A stretch of DNA of 64,000 nucleotides from Demequina oxidasica (lineage in GTDB: Bacteria > Actinomycetota > Actinomycetes > Actinomycetales > Demequinaceae): the NCBI RefSeq assembly GCF_000975115.1, contig NZ_BBRE01000001.1, positions 897,322 through 961,321 of the forward strand, read 5' to 3'. Every line of letters starts with the position of its first letter. Positions within the stretch are counted from its first letter, which is position 1. Both the position numbers and the translations under genes were made by a program. This document shows, piece after piece, positions 44,728 to 56,456 of this stretch. The notes under the pieces are model-generated. The model was not told the DNA's origin, did no database searches, and saw only the letters and a list, made by a program, of their open reading frames with translations.

Positions 44728-46863
44728 GTGACTGCCGCCTTGTACCGCCGATACCGCCCCGACACCTTCGCAGACGTCGTGGGGCAAGAACACGTGACGA
44801 CGCCGCTGATGCAAGCGCTACGGACCGACAAGGTCAACCACGCCTACCTGTTCTCCGGACCCCGAGGTTGCGGCAAGACCACCTCCGCGCGCATCCTCGC
44901 CCGCTGTCTCAACTGCGCCGAGGGTCCCACGGACACCCCCTGCGGAGTGTGCGACTCGTGCACCGAGCTCGCCCGCGGCGGTACCGGCTCTGTCGATGTA
45001 GTCGAGATTGACGCCGCCTCACACAACGGCGTCGACGATGCCCGTGAACTCCGCGAGCGCGCCGCCTTCGCGCCGGCCCGTGACCGCTACAAGATCTTCA
45101 TCCTGGACGAGGCCCACATGGTCACGCCGCAGGGCTTCAACGCGCTACTCAAGTTGGTCGAGGAGCCTCCGCCTCACGTACGGTTCATCTTCGCAACCAC
45201 GGAGCCCGAGAAGGTCATCGGCACCATCCGATCCCGCACGCACCACTACCCCTTCCGCCTGGTCCCGCCCGGCGTACTTACCGACTACTTGCAGTCGCTG
45301 TGCGAGGCCGAGGGCGTGACTGTCGCCGCGGGCGTGCTGCCCCTCGTGGTCCGCGCGGGTGGCGGCTCGGTGCGCGACTCTCTCTCCGTCCTGGACCAGC
45401 TCATGGCGGGCTCGGGTGTCGAGGGGGTCACTTACGACCGCGCGATCTCGCTTCTGGGATTCACCGATGCCACGCTGCTGGACGACGCGATCGACGCGAT
45501 CGCTGCGGCCGATGGCGCCTCGCTCTTCGAGGTAGTGGGCCGCGTCATCGGCATCGGCCACGAGCCGCGGCGGTTTGTCGAGGATCTCCTCGAGCGCCTC
45601 CGCGACATCCTCGTGCTCACCGCGTCCGGTGAGGCCGGCGCAAAGGCCCTCGGCGAGGTTCCCGAGGACCAACTCGAGCGTATGAAAGACCAGGCCCGGC
45701 ACCTAGGGCTGGCACGCGCCTCACGCGCGGGGGACCTGGTCAACGACGCGTTGACGAACATGGTCGGAGCCACGTCGCCCCGCCTTCACTTGGAACTGCT
45801 CTGCGCCCGCCTCATTGCGGCCGATGGTGCGGGTGCCCCGGGCGTCGCGTCCACTCCCGCGGCGGCTCCAGTGGCACAGCCGCCCGCAGCCAGTGCCCCC
45901 GTCGCCACCCCTGCGTCGGCCCCTGCATCGGCCGCGAGCGCCCCGGCACCCAACCAGCCGGCTCCAGTTCTCACTCCCACCCCGAACGCTGCGCCGTCAA
46001 CCACCGCACCCAGCGGTGCCGCCGCGGCGCGCGCTGCGGTGGCCAAGCCTGCTGCCGAAGCAGCCGCCCCCGCGGCAACTGCTCCCGTGCAAACACCCGT
46101 CCAGTCCACTCCTCCTGCTGCCGTCAAGCCGAAGCCGACCGTCACCCCCGAGGCCGCCGCGAGCTCGGGCGACACCGCCGGCGGCCCCGAGGACTCCGAG
46201 CTTGTGCGTCGACGCTGGGACGAGGTGCTCGGCACGCTTGAGCGCCGTCGCGTTACGTGGGTGCTCGTCAAGCAGAGTGCGCAGGTAGCTGAGGTCGACA
46301 ACGGCGTACTCAAGCTCGCCTTCGACGGCGCTCCATTGGCCTCTCGCTTCGCGACCGGCAACCACGCAGAGAACGTGGCCCTCGCGGTGCGCGAGACCCT
46401 GGGACTGCACGTACGCGTCGAGGGCATCGTCGGCCCAGCCGGAGCGTTCCCGGCGGCGGCTACGGCACGCCCCACAGCATCGGCGCCCGTCGCCTCGCCT
46501 CAAGACTCCGACCAGTCGCCTCCCACGGAGTCGATTCCTACGCAGCCCTCGACGAGCGCGATCCCCCAGCCCCCGGCATCGGACACGCCGCCGTGGGACG
46601 ACGCGCCTCCGGAGGACGAGGAGCCAGCCCGTGAGCCCTCCGGGCGCGCTTTCTCCCCTCGTGGGACCGCGGCTGCCGCGCCCACTAGCCGCGTATCGGC
46701 AACTCCACCAGCATCAGCCCCCGCCGCCAAGGCCGCGGGGGGTTCCGCCCCGTGGGACGACGACGAGGAGGTCAGCGAACACGATGCCGCTGCTCCAGAC
46801 GCTGGCCTCAGCGGCGCGGACATGGTCGCCAAGATGCTCGGCGGCAAGGTCATCGACGACTGA
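44728..46863 (+). CDS. dnaX: DNA polymerase III subunit gamma/tau
   Basis: DnaX is the clamp-loader ATPase of the replisome. The 711-residue protein has Walker A GPRGCGKTTSARI, the zinc-binding CLNCAEGPTDTPCGVCDSC, DEAH-like ILDEAHMVTPQGFNALLKLVEEPP, and sensor region IRSRTHHYPFRL. From about residue 370 it becomes a Pro/Ala/Thr linker with a tau-like folded piece (about 490-590, VRRRWDEVLGTLERRRVTWVLVKQSAQ) and a disordered end. GTG 44728 is 7 nt after TAGAGT (44715-44720), so a leaderless start; no frameshift signal for gamma was noticed. Confidence 0.96.
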   Translation: MTAALYRRYRPDTFADVVGQEHVTTPLMQALRTDKVNHAYLFSGPRGCGKTTSARILARCLNCAEGPTDTPCGVCDSCTELARGGTGSVDVVEIDAASHNGVDDARELRERAAFAPARDRYKIFILDEAHMVTPQGFNALLKLVEEPPPHVRFIFATTEPEKVIGTIRSRTHHYPFRLVPPGVLTDYLQSLCEAEGVTVAAGVLPLVVRAGGGSVRDSLSVLDQLMAGSGVEGVTYDRAISLLGFTDATLLDDAIDAIAAADGASLFEVVGRVIGIGHEPRRFVEDLLERLRDILVLTASGEAGAKALGEVPEDQLERMKDQARHLGLARASRAGDLVNDALTNMVGATSPRLHLELLCARLIAADGAGAPGVASTPAAAPVAQPPAASAPVATPASAPASAASAPAPNQPAPVLTPTPNAAPSTTAPSGAAAARAAVAKPAAEAAAPAATAPVQTPVQSTPPAAVKPKPTVTPEAAASSGDTAGGPEDSELVRRRWDEVLGTLERRRVTWVLVKQSAQVAEVDNGVLKLAFDGAPLASRFATGNHAENVALAVRETLGLHVRVEGIVGPAGAFPAAATARPTASAPVASPQDSDQSPPTESIPTQPSTSAIPQPPASDTPPWDDAPPEDEEPAREPSGRAFSPRGTAAAAPTSRVSATPPASAPAAKAAGGSAPWDDDEEVSEHDAAAPDAGLSGADMVAKMLGGKVIDD

Positions 46864-46872
46864 AGGCTCCTG

Positions 46873-47655
46873 CTAGCGCAATGACCGAGGTGCCAAAGTC
46901 AGGATCTCAACTCCTGTGGGCGTGATCGCGATGGTGTGCTCACTGTGGGCCGTGCGGCATCCTGTCTCACTGCGTAGCGTCCACCCATCCGAGTCAGTCA
47001 CCAAGACGGATGTATCCGCCATGACCCAGGGCTCGATGGCGAGCAACAAACCCGGGCGTAACTGATATCCGCGGCCTGGGCGACCAGTGTTCGGCACATG
47101 AGGGTCCTGGTGCATCGTGGAACCGATCCCGTGTCCCCCGAACTCGGTGTTGATCGAGTACCCCGCTTCACCCAGAACCGTACCGATCGCGTGCGCAATG
47201 TCGCCGATTCGGGCACCTGGCTTGGCCGCACCTATACCCGCTCGCAGGGCGCGCTCCGTCGCCTCGATCATTGCGACGCTTTGCGCTGGTCGCGCATCTC
47301 CCACGATGAAACTGATAGCCGCATCGGCAGCGATCCCGTGCTTGGCCACCGCCAAATCTAAGGTCAGCAGATCCCCATCCACCAGGGCATAGTCACGGGG
47401 AAGGGCGTGCAGGACGGCGTCGTTGACCGCGGTACAGATGTAGTGCCCGAATGGCCCGCTACCAAACGAAGGTGCGTAGTCGACGTAGCAAGACTCAGCG
47501 CCGGCGTCGTGGATCATCTCCTTCGCCCATTGATCAATCTCCAAGAGGTTGGTGCCCACCGTCGCGCGCCCCTTGATCGTGTGCAGGATGGTGCCCACCA
47601 ATGCGCCAGAAATCTTCGCGCGGCCAAGTTCGGTGGGGCTCAGAATCTCGATCAT
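46873..47655 (-). CDS. map: Type I methionine aminopeptidase
   Basis: Map removes the N-terminal Met. The 260-residue protein has the pita-bread fold and five metal ligands: Asp in LTLDLAVAKHG, Asp in IAADAAISF, His in GGHGIGSTMHQDPH, Glu in LLAIEPWVM and Glu in AHSEHTIAITPTG; a His in GHYICTAVN binds substrate. AGGAAG four nt upstream selects ATG 47655 over 47673. It is divergent from a small XRE regulator, so it is probably a regulated second copy, with the housekeeping map elsewhere, usually beside adk. Confidence 0.9.
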   Translation of the reverse strand: MIEILSPTELGRAKISGALVGTILHTIKGRATVGTNLLEIDQWAKEMIHDAGAESCYVDYAPSFGSGPFGHYICTAVNDAVLHALPRDYALVDGDLLTLDLAVAKHGIAADAAISFIVGDARPAQSVAMIEATERALRAGIGAAKPGARIGDIAHAIGTVLGEAGYSINTEFGGHGIGSTMHQDPHVPNTGRPGRGYQLRPGLLLAIEPWVMADTSVLVTDSDGWTLRSETGCRTAHSEHTIAITPTGVEILTLAPRSLR

Positions 47656-47685
47656 GTGCTTCCTGATTCTCAAGTCACGGATAAC

Positions 47686-47716
47686 TATCCCGGTAATAGT
47701 ATCCCGGTATTACAAT
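47686..47716. promoter_or_regulatory. Operator/promoter between map and the XRE regulator
   Basis: TATCCCGGTA occurs twice as a direct repeat at 47686-47695 and 47700-47709, 14 bp apart. GTAATA (47693-47698) and TATTAC (47708-47713) form an inverted repeat within it. TACAAT (47711-47716) is the -10 of the XRE gene and overlaps the second copy, so the regulator likely represses itself and perhaps map. Confidence 0.65.
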
Positions 47717-47723
47717 AGGCCGC

Positions 47724-48047
47724 ATGGTTAGATTGCCCCTCACTGAAGAAGAGCTCGAGCGTGGCCGGCGACTGGGCGCCCTACTTCGCCAGGCTCGCGG
47801 ACGGCGACCAATACTCGGGACCGCGCTTGAGGCAGGCATCTCGCCAGAGACGCTGCGCAAAATCGAGTCTGGCCGTGTGGCCACGCCGTCCTTCCCCACC
47901 ATTGCCGCGATTGCCCAGGTGCTCGACCTGTCCCTTGACACCGTCTGGGCGCAGATCAGTCAGACCGGCCCTCCCATTGGGATTCAACGTGAGGGCGACC
48001 CGGACGGCGCAATGGCATCAGTTGCTGGCGCGCACGCTTACGCTTAA
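47724..48047 (+). CDS. XRE-family helix-turn-helix regulator
   Basis: The 107-residue protein has a lambda-repressor-like HTH (about 17-75): [55 protein letters not shown]. No ligand domain is present. ATG 47724 lies 7 nt after a TACAAT -10, so it is probably leaderless. Its operator-like repeats are between it and the divergent map gene. Such XRE-map pairs recur in actinobacteria; target beyond its own promoter is unknown. recR follows by 4 bp. Confidence 0.85.
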   Translation: MVRLPLTEEELERGRRLGALLRQARGRRPILGTALEAGISPETLRKIESGRVATPSFPTIAAIAQVLDLSLDTVWAQISQTGPPIGIQREGDPDGAMASVAGAHAYA

Positions 48048-48051
48048 CTCC

Positions 48052-48648
48052 ATGTACGACGGCGCCATTCAAGACCTCATCGACGAACTCGGGCACCTCC
48101 CCGGGGTCGGCCCCAAGAGCGCCCAGCGCATCGCGTTCCACGTGCTTGCCGCGGATCCCTCGGATATTGCACGGCTGGCCGACGCGCTGCGGACCGTCAA
48201 GGACAAGGTGCGCTTCTGCGCGACCTGCGGCAACGTCGCGGAGTCGGACCAGTGCCGCATCTGCGCTGACCCTCGTCGTAGCGACGACGTGATCTGCGTG
48301 GTCGAGGAGCCCAAGGACGTCATGGCCGTGGAGCGCACCCGCGAGTACCGCGGCCGCTATCACGTGCTAGGCGGCGCCATCGATCCCATGAATGGCGTGG
48401 GGCCAGACGACCTGCGGATCCGCGAGCTCCTTACCCGCCTGGGCGACGGAAAGATCGAGGAGATCATCATCGCGACCGACCCCAACATCGAGGGCGAGGC
48501 CACCGCGACCTACCTAGCCCGCATGCTTTCGCCGATGGGGCTGACTGTTTCACGACTCGCGTCGGGCCTGCCGGTGGGCGGCGACCTGGAGTATGCCGAC
48601 GAGGTCACCTTGGGCCGCGCCTTCGAGGGCCGTCGCAAGGTCTCCTGA
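48052..48648 (+). CDS. recR: Recombination protein RecR
   Basis: RecR works with RecO and RecF to load RecA on gapped DNA. The 198-residue protein has the helix-hairpin-helix start ([18 protein letters not shown]), a Cys4 zinc finger (Cys56, Cys59, Cys68, Cys71), and a Toprim domain ([33 protein letters not shown]). ATG 48052 is inferred from homologue length; TACGCT (48039-48044) lies 7 nt upstream. Usually recR follows dnaX directly; here map and XRE sit between them. Confidence 0.95.
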   Translation: MYDGAIQDLIDELGHLPGVGPKSAQRIAFHVLAADPSDIARLADALRTVKDKVRFCATCGNVAESDQCRICADPRRSDDVICVVEEPKDVMAVERTREYRGRYHVLGGAIDPMNGVGPDDLRIRELLTRLGDGKIEEIIIATDPNIEGEATATYLARMLSPMGLTVSRLASGLPVGGDLEYADEVTLGRAFEGRRKVS

Positions 48649-48819
48649 TCAATTCTTTTGGCATGGGGCTTCGTCGCACAATAGCCACCCGCAAATTTCG
48701 TCAGTAATACGGTGCGAGGCGCCTCCTTCGCAACGCGCGCTACCGGGATCTGACTCCGGAGCGTTACCCGGCACGGACGTGGACCGTGGGGGCGGTGCGA
48801 AAGCGGCGCCTCGCGACCT

Positions 48820-49992
48820 TTAGGCCACGCGGGTTCCCGCGCGAAGCTTCTTGTAGGGCACCCGGAGCCGACGAATAACAATCCCCATCGCACCGCACAG
48901 CAGCACCGCCTGCAGCGCGAGCCCAGGCCACGGGTTGCGCGGGAACAGCGCCTGGTCCTCTTGCTGTTGCTCCCACTGGTCGGACTGACCCGTGTCGGCC
49001 TGCTGGGCGCACTCGTCGTAGCCCTGCGGAGTGTCCTGCGGTCCAAGTTGAGCGTTACCCACCTGCTGGTGCATGAAGGCGAACACGCCCGGCGCCGCGC
49101 GGCCGTCCTCCTGGTAGGTGTTCGGGTTGACCACCGGCGACGCCTCGCCGATCACGATCATGGGGTTCGCGAGCAGCAGCCAGGCGATGTTCTCAGTGTG
49201 CGCGACGGACGTCTCGTAGGACTGCTCCGTGCACTGCACGGTCGAGTAGTCGAGCTCGCCGGTCTGATATGCCTCCTGCTGTTCCGGAGTCAACGTCTCG
49301 TAGTCGACGAACCTGTCGGTCACCGTCACGGTCTCTGACACCAGCGGCATGGAGAAGGCGAAGATCACCAGGGTGCCCAGCACTAGGAACCCGGTAGTGA
49401 GGTGAGCGAGGGAGACGGACGCCACCGCGCGGGCGGCGAGCGACGACCACGCCAGGCCGATGGCCGTGAACGTGAGCACCGTAAAGAGGATCGCCCCGAG
49501 TACCGCCGCCAGCTCGTACCAGTGCCAGCCCGAACGCGAGAACGCGTACACGAGCAGCGGCGTCGTGGTGATGAGCACCGCGACCGCGAACAGCCACGAG
49601 GCGAGCAGTTTGCCCAGCGCGAGGTCACCGGCGGTGAGCCGGGTCATCTGCATCGGCGCCAGCACCCCTTCGCTGGAGTCACCGTTGATCGAGGTGGAGG
49701 ACAGCGACGGCGCGATGAGTAACCCCGCGCCCAGCACCAGAATCAGCACCAGCTCCATCGGCATCGAGGTCAGGCCCGGCGCGGACACGGCGGCCACAAG
49801 GATGCCCAGGCCGAGTATTGCGAGGACCAGGAGGCCGTAGAAGATGTAGCCCTTGGTGGTGGGGCGTCGGCGCGTCAGCTCAATGCGGGCGACCAGGCCT
49901 ACACCGCGGAAGGTGGGCATCCACGGGTTCCCGTGCGGCGCCTTGGGCGCGGCCTTCGCGGCGGCTGCCGGACGCTCGGTGGTGGCGGTCAT
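48820..49992 (-). CDS. ABC transporter permease (ABC-2 type)
   Basis: The 390-residue membrane protein begins with a basic Ala/Pro-rich cytoplasmic segment and has about six helices, with a long external loop (about 215-330) rich in Gln/Asp/Glu between helices five and six, and an ABC-2 family pattern. Its start overlaps the ATPase stop by 4 bp, so the two make one exporter. An ATPase-linked SSTSINGDSSEGVLAPMQMTRL segment is typical of this group. The substrate is unknown. The 171-bp gap to recR (48649-48819) shows no gene; it holds only an inverted repeat of GCGAGGCGCC. Confidence 0.85.
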   Translation of the reverse strand: MTATTERPAAAAKAAPKAPHGNPWMPTFRGVGLVARIELTRRRPTTKGYIFYGLLVLAILGLGILVAAVSAPGLTSMPMELVLILVLGAGLLIAPSLSSTSINGDSSEGVLAPMQMTRLTAGDLALGKLLASWLFAVAVLITTTPLLVYAFSRSGWHWYELAAVLGAILFTVLTFTAIGLAWSSLAARAVASVSLAHLTTGFLVLGTLVIFAFSMPLVSETVTVTDRFVDYETLTPEQQEAYQTGELDYSTVQCTEQSYETSVAHTENIAWLLLANPMIVIGEASPVVNPNTYQEDGRAAPGVFAFMHQQVGNAQLGPQDTPQGYDECAQQADTGQSDQWEQQQEDQALFPRNPWPGLALQAVLLCGAMGIVIRRLRVPYKKLRAGTRVA

Positions 49993-50942
49993 CGTCGCTC
50001 CTCGTTCATAGCCATATACGTCTGCTCGAGTGCGCTGCCAAAGGGGCCAAAGCGGTGAACCTTGGCCCCGCCCTTGACCAGCGCCTCGAGTATGGACGCC
50101 GCGTGCTCCTTGTTCTGGGCACGAATCACGAGCCCACCCTCGGCCTCCTCGAACTCCAATCCCCAGTGAGTGAAGGCGTCGCGAAGCAGACTGTCGTCGA
50201 GCGACTCGATTCTGTACCGCGTGCGGGCATCCGCGACCATCGCCTGGGTTTCATCACCCAGCGTCTTGCCCTTGGACATGAAAACGGCCTCGTCGACCAT
50301 CTCGTCTAGTTCGCTCAGCACGTGGCTCGACACGAGTACGGCACGCCCCTCCGCCGCAAAGGCCCTCACCAGCTGGCGCAGCTCGACTCGCGATCGCGGG
50401 TCGAGTCCGTTGGCGGGCTCGTCGAGCATCAGCACTTGAGGGTCATTCATCAGAGCGCGGGCCAGCGACAGCCGCTGCTTCTGGCCCCGAGACAGGACGC
50501 GCGCCGGCCGGTCGGCGAACTCGCTCAGGTGCACGGTGTTCAGAAGTTCAGCACCCCGCGCGCTCGCTACCGCCTTGGGAAGCCGGTACGCCCGCCCCAC
50601 AAGCGTGAGCGTCTGCAGGCAGGTGAGGTTGTCCCATGCACCCAACTGATCGGGCATCCACCCGATGGCGCTGCGCACGGCGGCAGAGTCACTCCTTGGG
50701 TCTGCCCCTGCAATGGAGATCTCACCGGCGTCAGGCAGCAGTAGACCCGCCAGCATCAGCATGAGCGTGGTTTTGCCGCAGCCGTTCGGCCCGATGAGCG
50801 CGGTGACTGTGCCCGGCGCAACCTCGAGGTTGGCATCCGCGACGGCGTGAACGGAGCCGAAGGACCGCCGTACGCCGTGGGCACGCAGCACGGGTGGCAC
50901 AGCCACCAATGTCGCGCCCGACTTTTCATCTAGTTTCTCCAT
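49989..50942 (-). CDS. ABC transporter ATPase
   Basis: This 317-residue ATPase has Walker A GPNGCGKTT, signature LSRGQKQRLSLARAL, Walker B VLMLDEPANGLDP and the switch VSSHVLSELDEMVDE; the last about 90 residues are a small extra domain. It is the partner of the overlapping permease and is divergent from a TetR-type regulator 195 bp away, which probably controls it. Confidence 0.9.
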   Translation of the reverse strand: MEKLDEKSGATLVAVPPVLRAHGVRRSFGSVHAVADANLEVAPGTVTALIGPNGCGKTTLMLMLAGLLLPDAGEISIAGADPRSDSAAVRSAIGWMPDQLGAWDNLTCLQTLTLVGRAYRLPKAVASARGAELLNTVHLSEFADRPARVLSRGQKQRLSLARALMNDPQVLMLDEPANGLDPRSRVELRQLVRAFAAEGRAVLVSSHVLSELDEMVDEAVFMSKGKTLGDETQAMVADARTRYRIESLDDSLLRDAFTHWGLEFEEAEGGLVIRAQNKEHAASILEALVKGGAKVHRFGPFGSALEQTYMAMNEERR

Positions 50943-51137
50943 GCACCTGACCTTACTGAGTCGAGCATCACTTTCGCGTGATGCTGCGGTATCGAGTCTT
51001 GCCCGTACCCCGGGACCACGCCATCGGGTAATCCCCCGATATCGCCCCTGATTTCCGCAATCACCCCTTGCGCTCCAGCCATGTAGCGGGATAACTTACT
51101 ATTACCCACACTGCGACGTGACCCTCCAGGAGAAGCC
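50943..51137. promoter_or_regulatory. Divergent control region of ABC exporter and TetR regulator
   Basis: Two inverted repeats are visible: ATCGGG (51023-51028) with CCCGAT (51035-51040), and GGGATAACTTACTATTACCC (51088-51107), an imperfect one whose TACTAT could be a -10 for the regulator. Either may be the TetR operator; I cannot choose between them. Confidence 0.45.
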
Positions 51138-51713
51138 ATGCCCCGTCCCGCCAGCGACAAGAAGCAACGCCTCACCACCGCAGCGACCACGCTGACGCTG
51201 ACCCAGGGATTCGAGCGCACTTCCATCGCGGACATAGCGCGCGCGGCGGACGTCCCCTCGGGCTCGGTCTACTACTACTTCAAGACCAAGGAGGACGTGG
51301 GCAACGCGATCATTGAAGCGCTTCTCGCTGAGAACCGCACCCTCATGGCGGAATGGGACGGCGAGTCCGGCCCGCGTGAGCGCCTGTTGGCTTACATCGA
51401 CAGTTCCGCCGATGCCACCGAAGCCCTGGTTGCGTTTGGCAGCCCGGCGACGGTGCTCGCCGCAGACCTGCGCCGTCACAGCGACGACCTGGGCGTCGCA
51501 GCAGCGGCCGTCCTGCAGGAGCTGACCGACTGGGCGGCTGGCCAGTTCGAGCAACTCGGGTTCGCTACCGAAGCAGCGGGGGCACGCGCGATGCACCTGG
51601 TCGCCGGCTTCGAGGGTGGCGCGGCACTGTCGCACACACTCGGCACTACGGCACCGATCGAGCGCGAGGCGGCTCACCTGCGCCGCTGGGTCGAGAACAC
51701 CAAGACCCAGTAA
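51138..51713 (+). CDS. TetR/AcrR-family regulator
   Basis: The 191-residue protein has the TetR HTH at 10-58 ([44 protein letters not shown]) and an all-helical ligand-binding C-terminal region. AGGAGA precedes the ATG. The divergent ABC exporter operon is its likely target. The ligand is unknown; the C-terminal region resembles that of YxaF/LmrA-like regulators only loosely. Confidence 0.88.
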   Translation: MPRPASDKKQRLTTAATTLTLTQGFERTSIADIARAADVPSGSVYYYFKTKEDVGNAIIEALLAENRTLMAEWDGESGPRERLLAYIDSSADATEALVAFGSPATVLAADLRRHSDDLGVAAAAVLQELTDWAAGQFEQLGFATEAAGARAMHLVAGFEGGAALSHTLGTTAPIEREAAHLRRWVENTKTQ

Positions 51714-51819
51714 TCGCGGCCTCAAAGCGCGGTTTCGGCCCCACCCGTGCTTCCGTCTAGAATGGGGCACCGTGCCCCGCGTAGGCGCACACCCCCTTTT
51801 TTTAACTCGGAGATTTCGC

Positions 51820-54125
<2,306 letters not shown>

Positions 54126-54216
54126 CAGGCTAAGTTCCTCATCGGTGCCGGCGCGGCGTGAGTCCGCGGCGCCAGCGTTGCGCCGAGTGTCGGGCGCCGC
54201 GTCTACGATCGACACG

Positions 54217-56442
54217 ATGACTTCCTCACCTGACTCCGCTGTCCCGCCTGACGTTGCCCTGGCCCCCTCCCTGCGAGAGCAGGCCGAGTCCGCGCTGCGC
54301 ACGCTGGTCGGACGTAATGATGCCGCGCTCCGGGACGACCAATGGACCGCGATCGAGGCCCTGGTGGAGCGGCACGCCCGCGCGCTGGTGGTGCAGCGCA
54401 CCGGCTGGGGAAAGTCTGCGGTGTACTTTGTTGCCACCGCCCTGCTCCGCTCACAGGGGGCGGGACCCACAGTGATCGTGTCCCCGCTGCTCGCGTTGAT
54501 GCGCGACCAGGTAGCGGCCGCTCGGCGCGCGGGCATCCGCGCGGTCACCATCAACTCCTCCAATATGACCGACTGGGACTCGATCCACGCGGACATTGCG
54601 GCCGGCAACGTGGACGTGCTGCTGTGCTCGCCCGAGCGGCTTAACAACCCCGACTTCCGCGACCAGGTCTTGCCGCGCTTGGCCGCGAGCGCGGGCCTGG
54701 TGGTGATCGACGAGGCGCACTGCATTTCCGACTGGGGGCACGACTTCCGCCCGGACTACCGTCGCATTCGCACTCTGCTGGGGGACCTGCCCGAGGGCAT
54801 CCCCGTGCTGGCGACCACCGCGACCGCCAATGAACGTGTCACGGCCGATGTCGCGGAGCAGTTGGGCGTCTCGCGATCGGCCGGACTTGAGAGCGTCGCC
54901 AAAGATGTCCTGGTGTTACGCGGCGGACTGGACCGAGCCTCGCTCCACCTCGCCGTGCTTCAACTCCCGGACCAGGCCACCAGGGTCGCCTGGCTCGCCA
55001 AGACCCTGGCGGAAGTTGACGGCTCTGGAATCGTCTATTGCCTCACCGTGTCAGCGGCCGAGCAGGTGGCCTCGCAACTGCGCGCAACGGGCCTAGCCGT
55101 GGCTTCTTACACCGGACAGACTGACCCCGCCGAGCGTGAACAACTGGAGGCCGACCTGAAGGACAACCGGGTCAAGGCGCTTATCGCCACGTCGGCCCTG
55201 GGTATGGGGTTCGACAAGCCCGACCTCGGGTTCGTCGTCCACCTCGGCGCCCCCTCCTCGCCCATCGCGTACTACCAGCAGGTGGGCCGTGCAGGACGCG
55301 GGGTCGATGAGGCCATCGTGGTGCTGCTCCCCGGACACGAGGACAAGGCCGTGTGGGAATGGTTTGGGGCCCAGGCCTTCCCCGCCGAGGATCAAGTCCG
55401 AGCCGCGCTCAGCGCGCTAAGTCCTACCGAGGTTCAGTCCGTCGCGAAGCTCGAGACCAGCGTGGACCTCAAGCGGTCGCGCCTCGAGTCAATGCTTAAG
55501 GTGCTCGACGTCGACGGCGCGGTACGCCGCGTCAAGGGCGGCTGGATCTCTACCGGCGCCAGCTGGGACTACGACCAGGAGCGCTACGCCCGGGTCGCCC
55601 AGACACGACTCAACGAGCAGCAGTCGATGCTCGACTACATCGCGTCGCCCGGCTGCCGCATGGCCTACCTGCGTGCCGCGCTTGACGACCCAGACCTCAC
55701 TCCCGAATGGACCTGCGGACGATGCGACGGCTGCGGCGGCATCGAACTTCCTGACGCTCCCGGTGCCGAGGACATCGCTCGATCACAGGCAGACATGGAC
55801 CGGGTGGGAGTAGACGTCACCGCACGGCGCCAATGGCCCAGCGGCATGGACACTCTGGGCATCGCGTTGCGCGGGCGCATCGCCCCCGCGCTGCAGGCTG
55901 AGCCAGGACGCGCTATCGCTCGGCTTGATGGGCTTGGTTGGTCCGGTGCGCTGCGAGACCTGTTCGCGACAGTGCCCGGGGAAGATGATGAGGGGCCACA
56001 CCATTTTGACGGCGAGACCCCCGTTCCACTGCGCACCGCCGCCGTGCAGGTACTCGATGACTGGACGGCCCTGTGGGCGGATGATGCGCTGGCCATCGAC
56101 GGCGTCGTCGGTGTCAGCTCCACGACGCGACCCATCCTGACCGCTCATCTCGCGGCTGGACTAGCCCGCTATCTGAGCGTTCCAGTGTTGGGCTCCATCG
56201 AGGCGGCGGTGGGTTACGAGACCCCCGCACGCCACGATGTGAACTCGGCGATGCGCCTCGCGGGCGTCGAGAAGCGCCTCCGACTGGACCTCGCGGCGGC
56301 GGCGGACGGCAGCCTCGAGGGGCGCAAAGTACTGCTGGTGGACGACTACATCGACTCAGGCTGGACCCTCACCGTCGCCGCCCGCCTGCTACGCGAGTAC
56401 GGTGCCGCCGCCGTGTATCCGTTCGTCCTAGGGGTGCGATAG
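54217..56442 (+). CDS. RecQ-type helicase with C-terminal phosphoribosyltransferase-like domain
   Basis: This 741-residue protein has a superfamily 2 helicase core: Walker A RTGWGKSAV (61-69), DEAH (VVIDEAHCISDWGHDFRPD, DEAH at 165-168), motif V/VI TSALGMGFDKPDLGFVVH and QQVGRAGRGVDEAI, then a RecQ zinc-binding region ending CGRCDGC and a winged-helix-like part. The last about 220 residues are unusual for RecQ and end with LLVDDYIDSGWT (705-717 region), the PRPP-loop motif of phosphoribosyltransferases. ATG 54217 is 7 nt after a TACGAT -10. It probably repairs DNA; the role of the extra domain is unknown. Confidence 0.88.
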   Translation: MTSSPDSAVPPDVALAPSLREQAESALRTLVGRNDAALRDDQWTAIEALVERHARALVVQRTGWGKSAVYFVATALLRSQGAGPTVIVSPLLALMRDQVAAARRAGIRAVTINSSNMTDWDSIHADIAAGNVDVLLCSPERLNNPDFRDQVLPRLAASAGLVVIDEAHCISDWGHDFRPDYRRIRTLLGDLPEGIPVLATTATANERVTADVAEQLGVSRSAGLESVAKDVLVLRGGLDRASLHLAVLQLPDQATRVAWLAKTLAEVDGSGIVYCLTVSAAEQVASQLRATGLAVASYTGQTDPAEREQLEADLKDNRVKALIATSALGMGFDKPDLGFVVHLGAPSSPIAYYQQVGRAGRGVDEAIVVLLPGHEDKAVWEWFGAQAFPAEDQVRAALSALSPTEVQSVAKLETSVDLKRSRLESMLKVLDVDGAVRRVKGGWISTGASWDYDQERYARVAQTRLNEQQSMLDYIASPGCRMAYLRAALDDPDLTPEWTCGRCDGCGGIELPDAPGAEDIARSQADMDRVGVDVTARRQWPSGMDTLGIALRGRIAPALQAEPGRAIARLDGLGWSGALRDLFATVPGEDDEGPHHFDGETPVPLRTAAVQVLDDWTALWADDALAIDGVVGVSSTTRPILTAHLAAGLARYLSVPVLGSIEAAVGYETPARHDVNSAMRLAGVEKRLRLDLAAAADGSLEGRKVLLVDDYIDSGWTLTVAARLLREYGAAAVYPFVLGVR

Positions 56443-56456
56443 CCGCCCGCGAGGTT

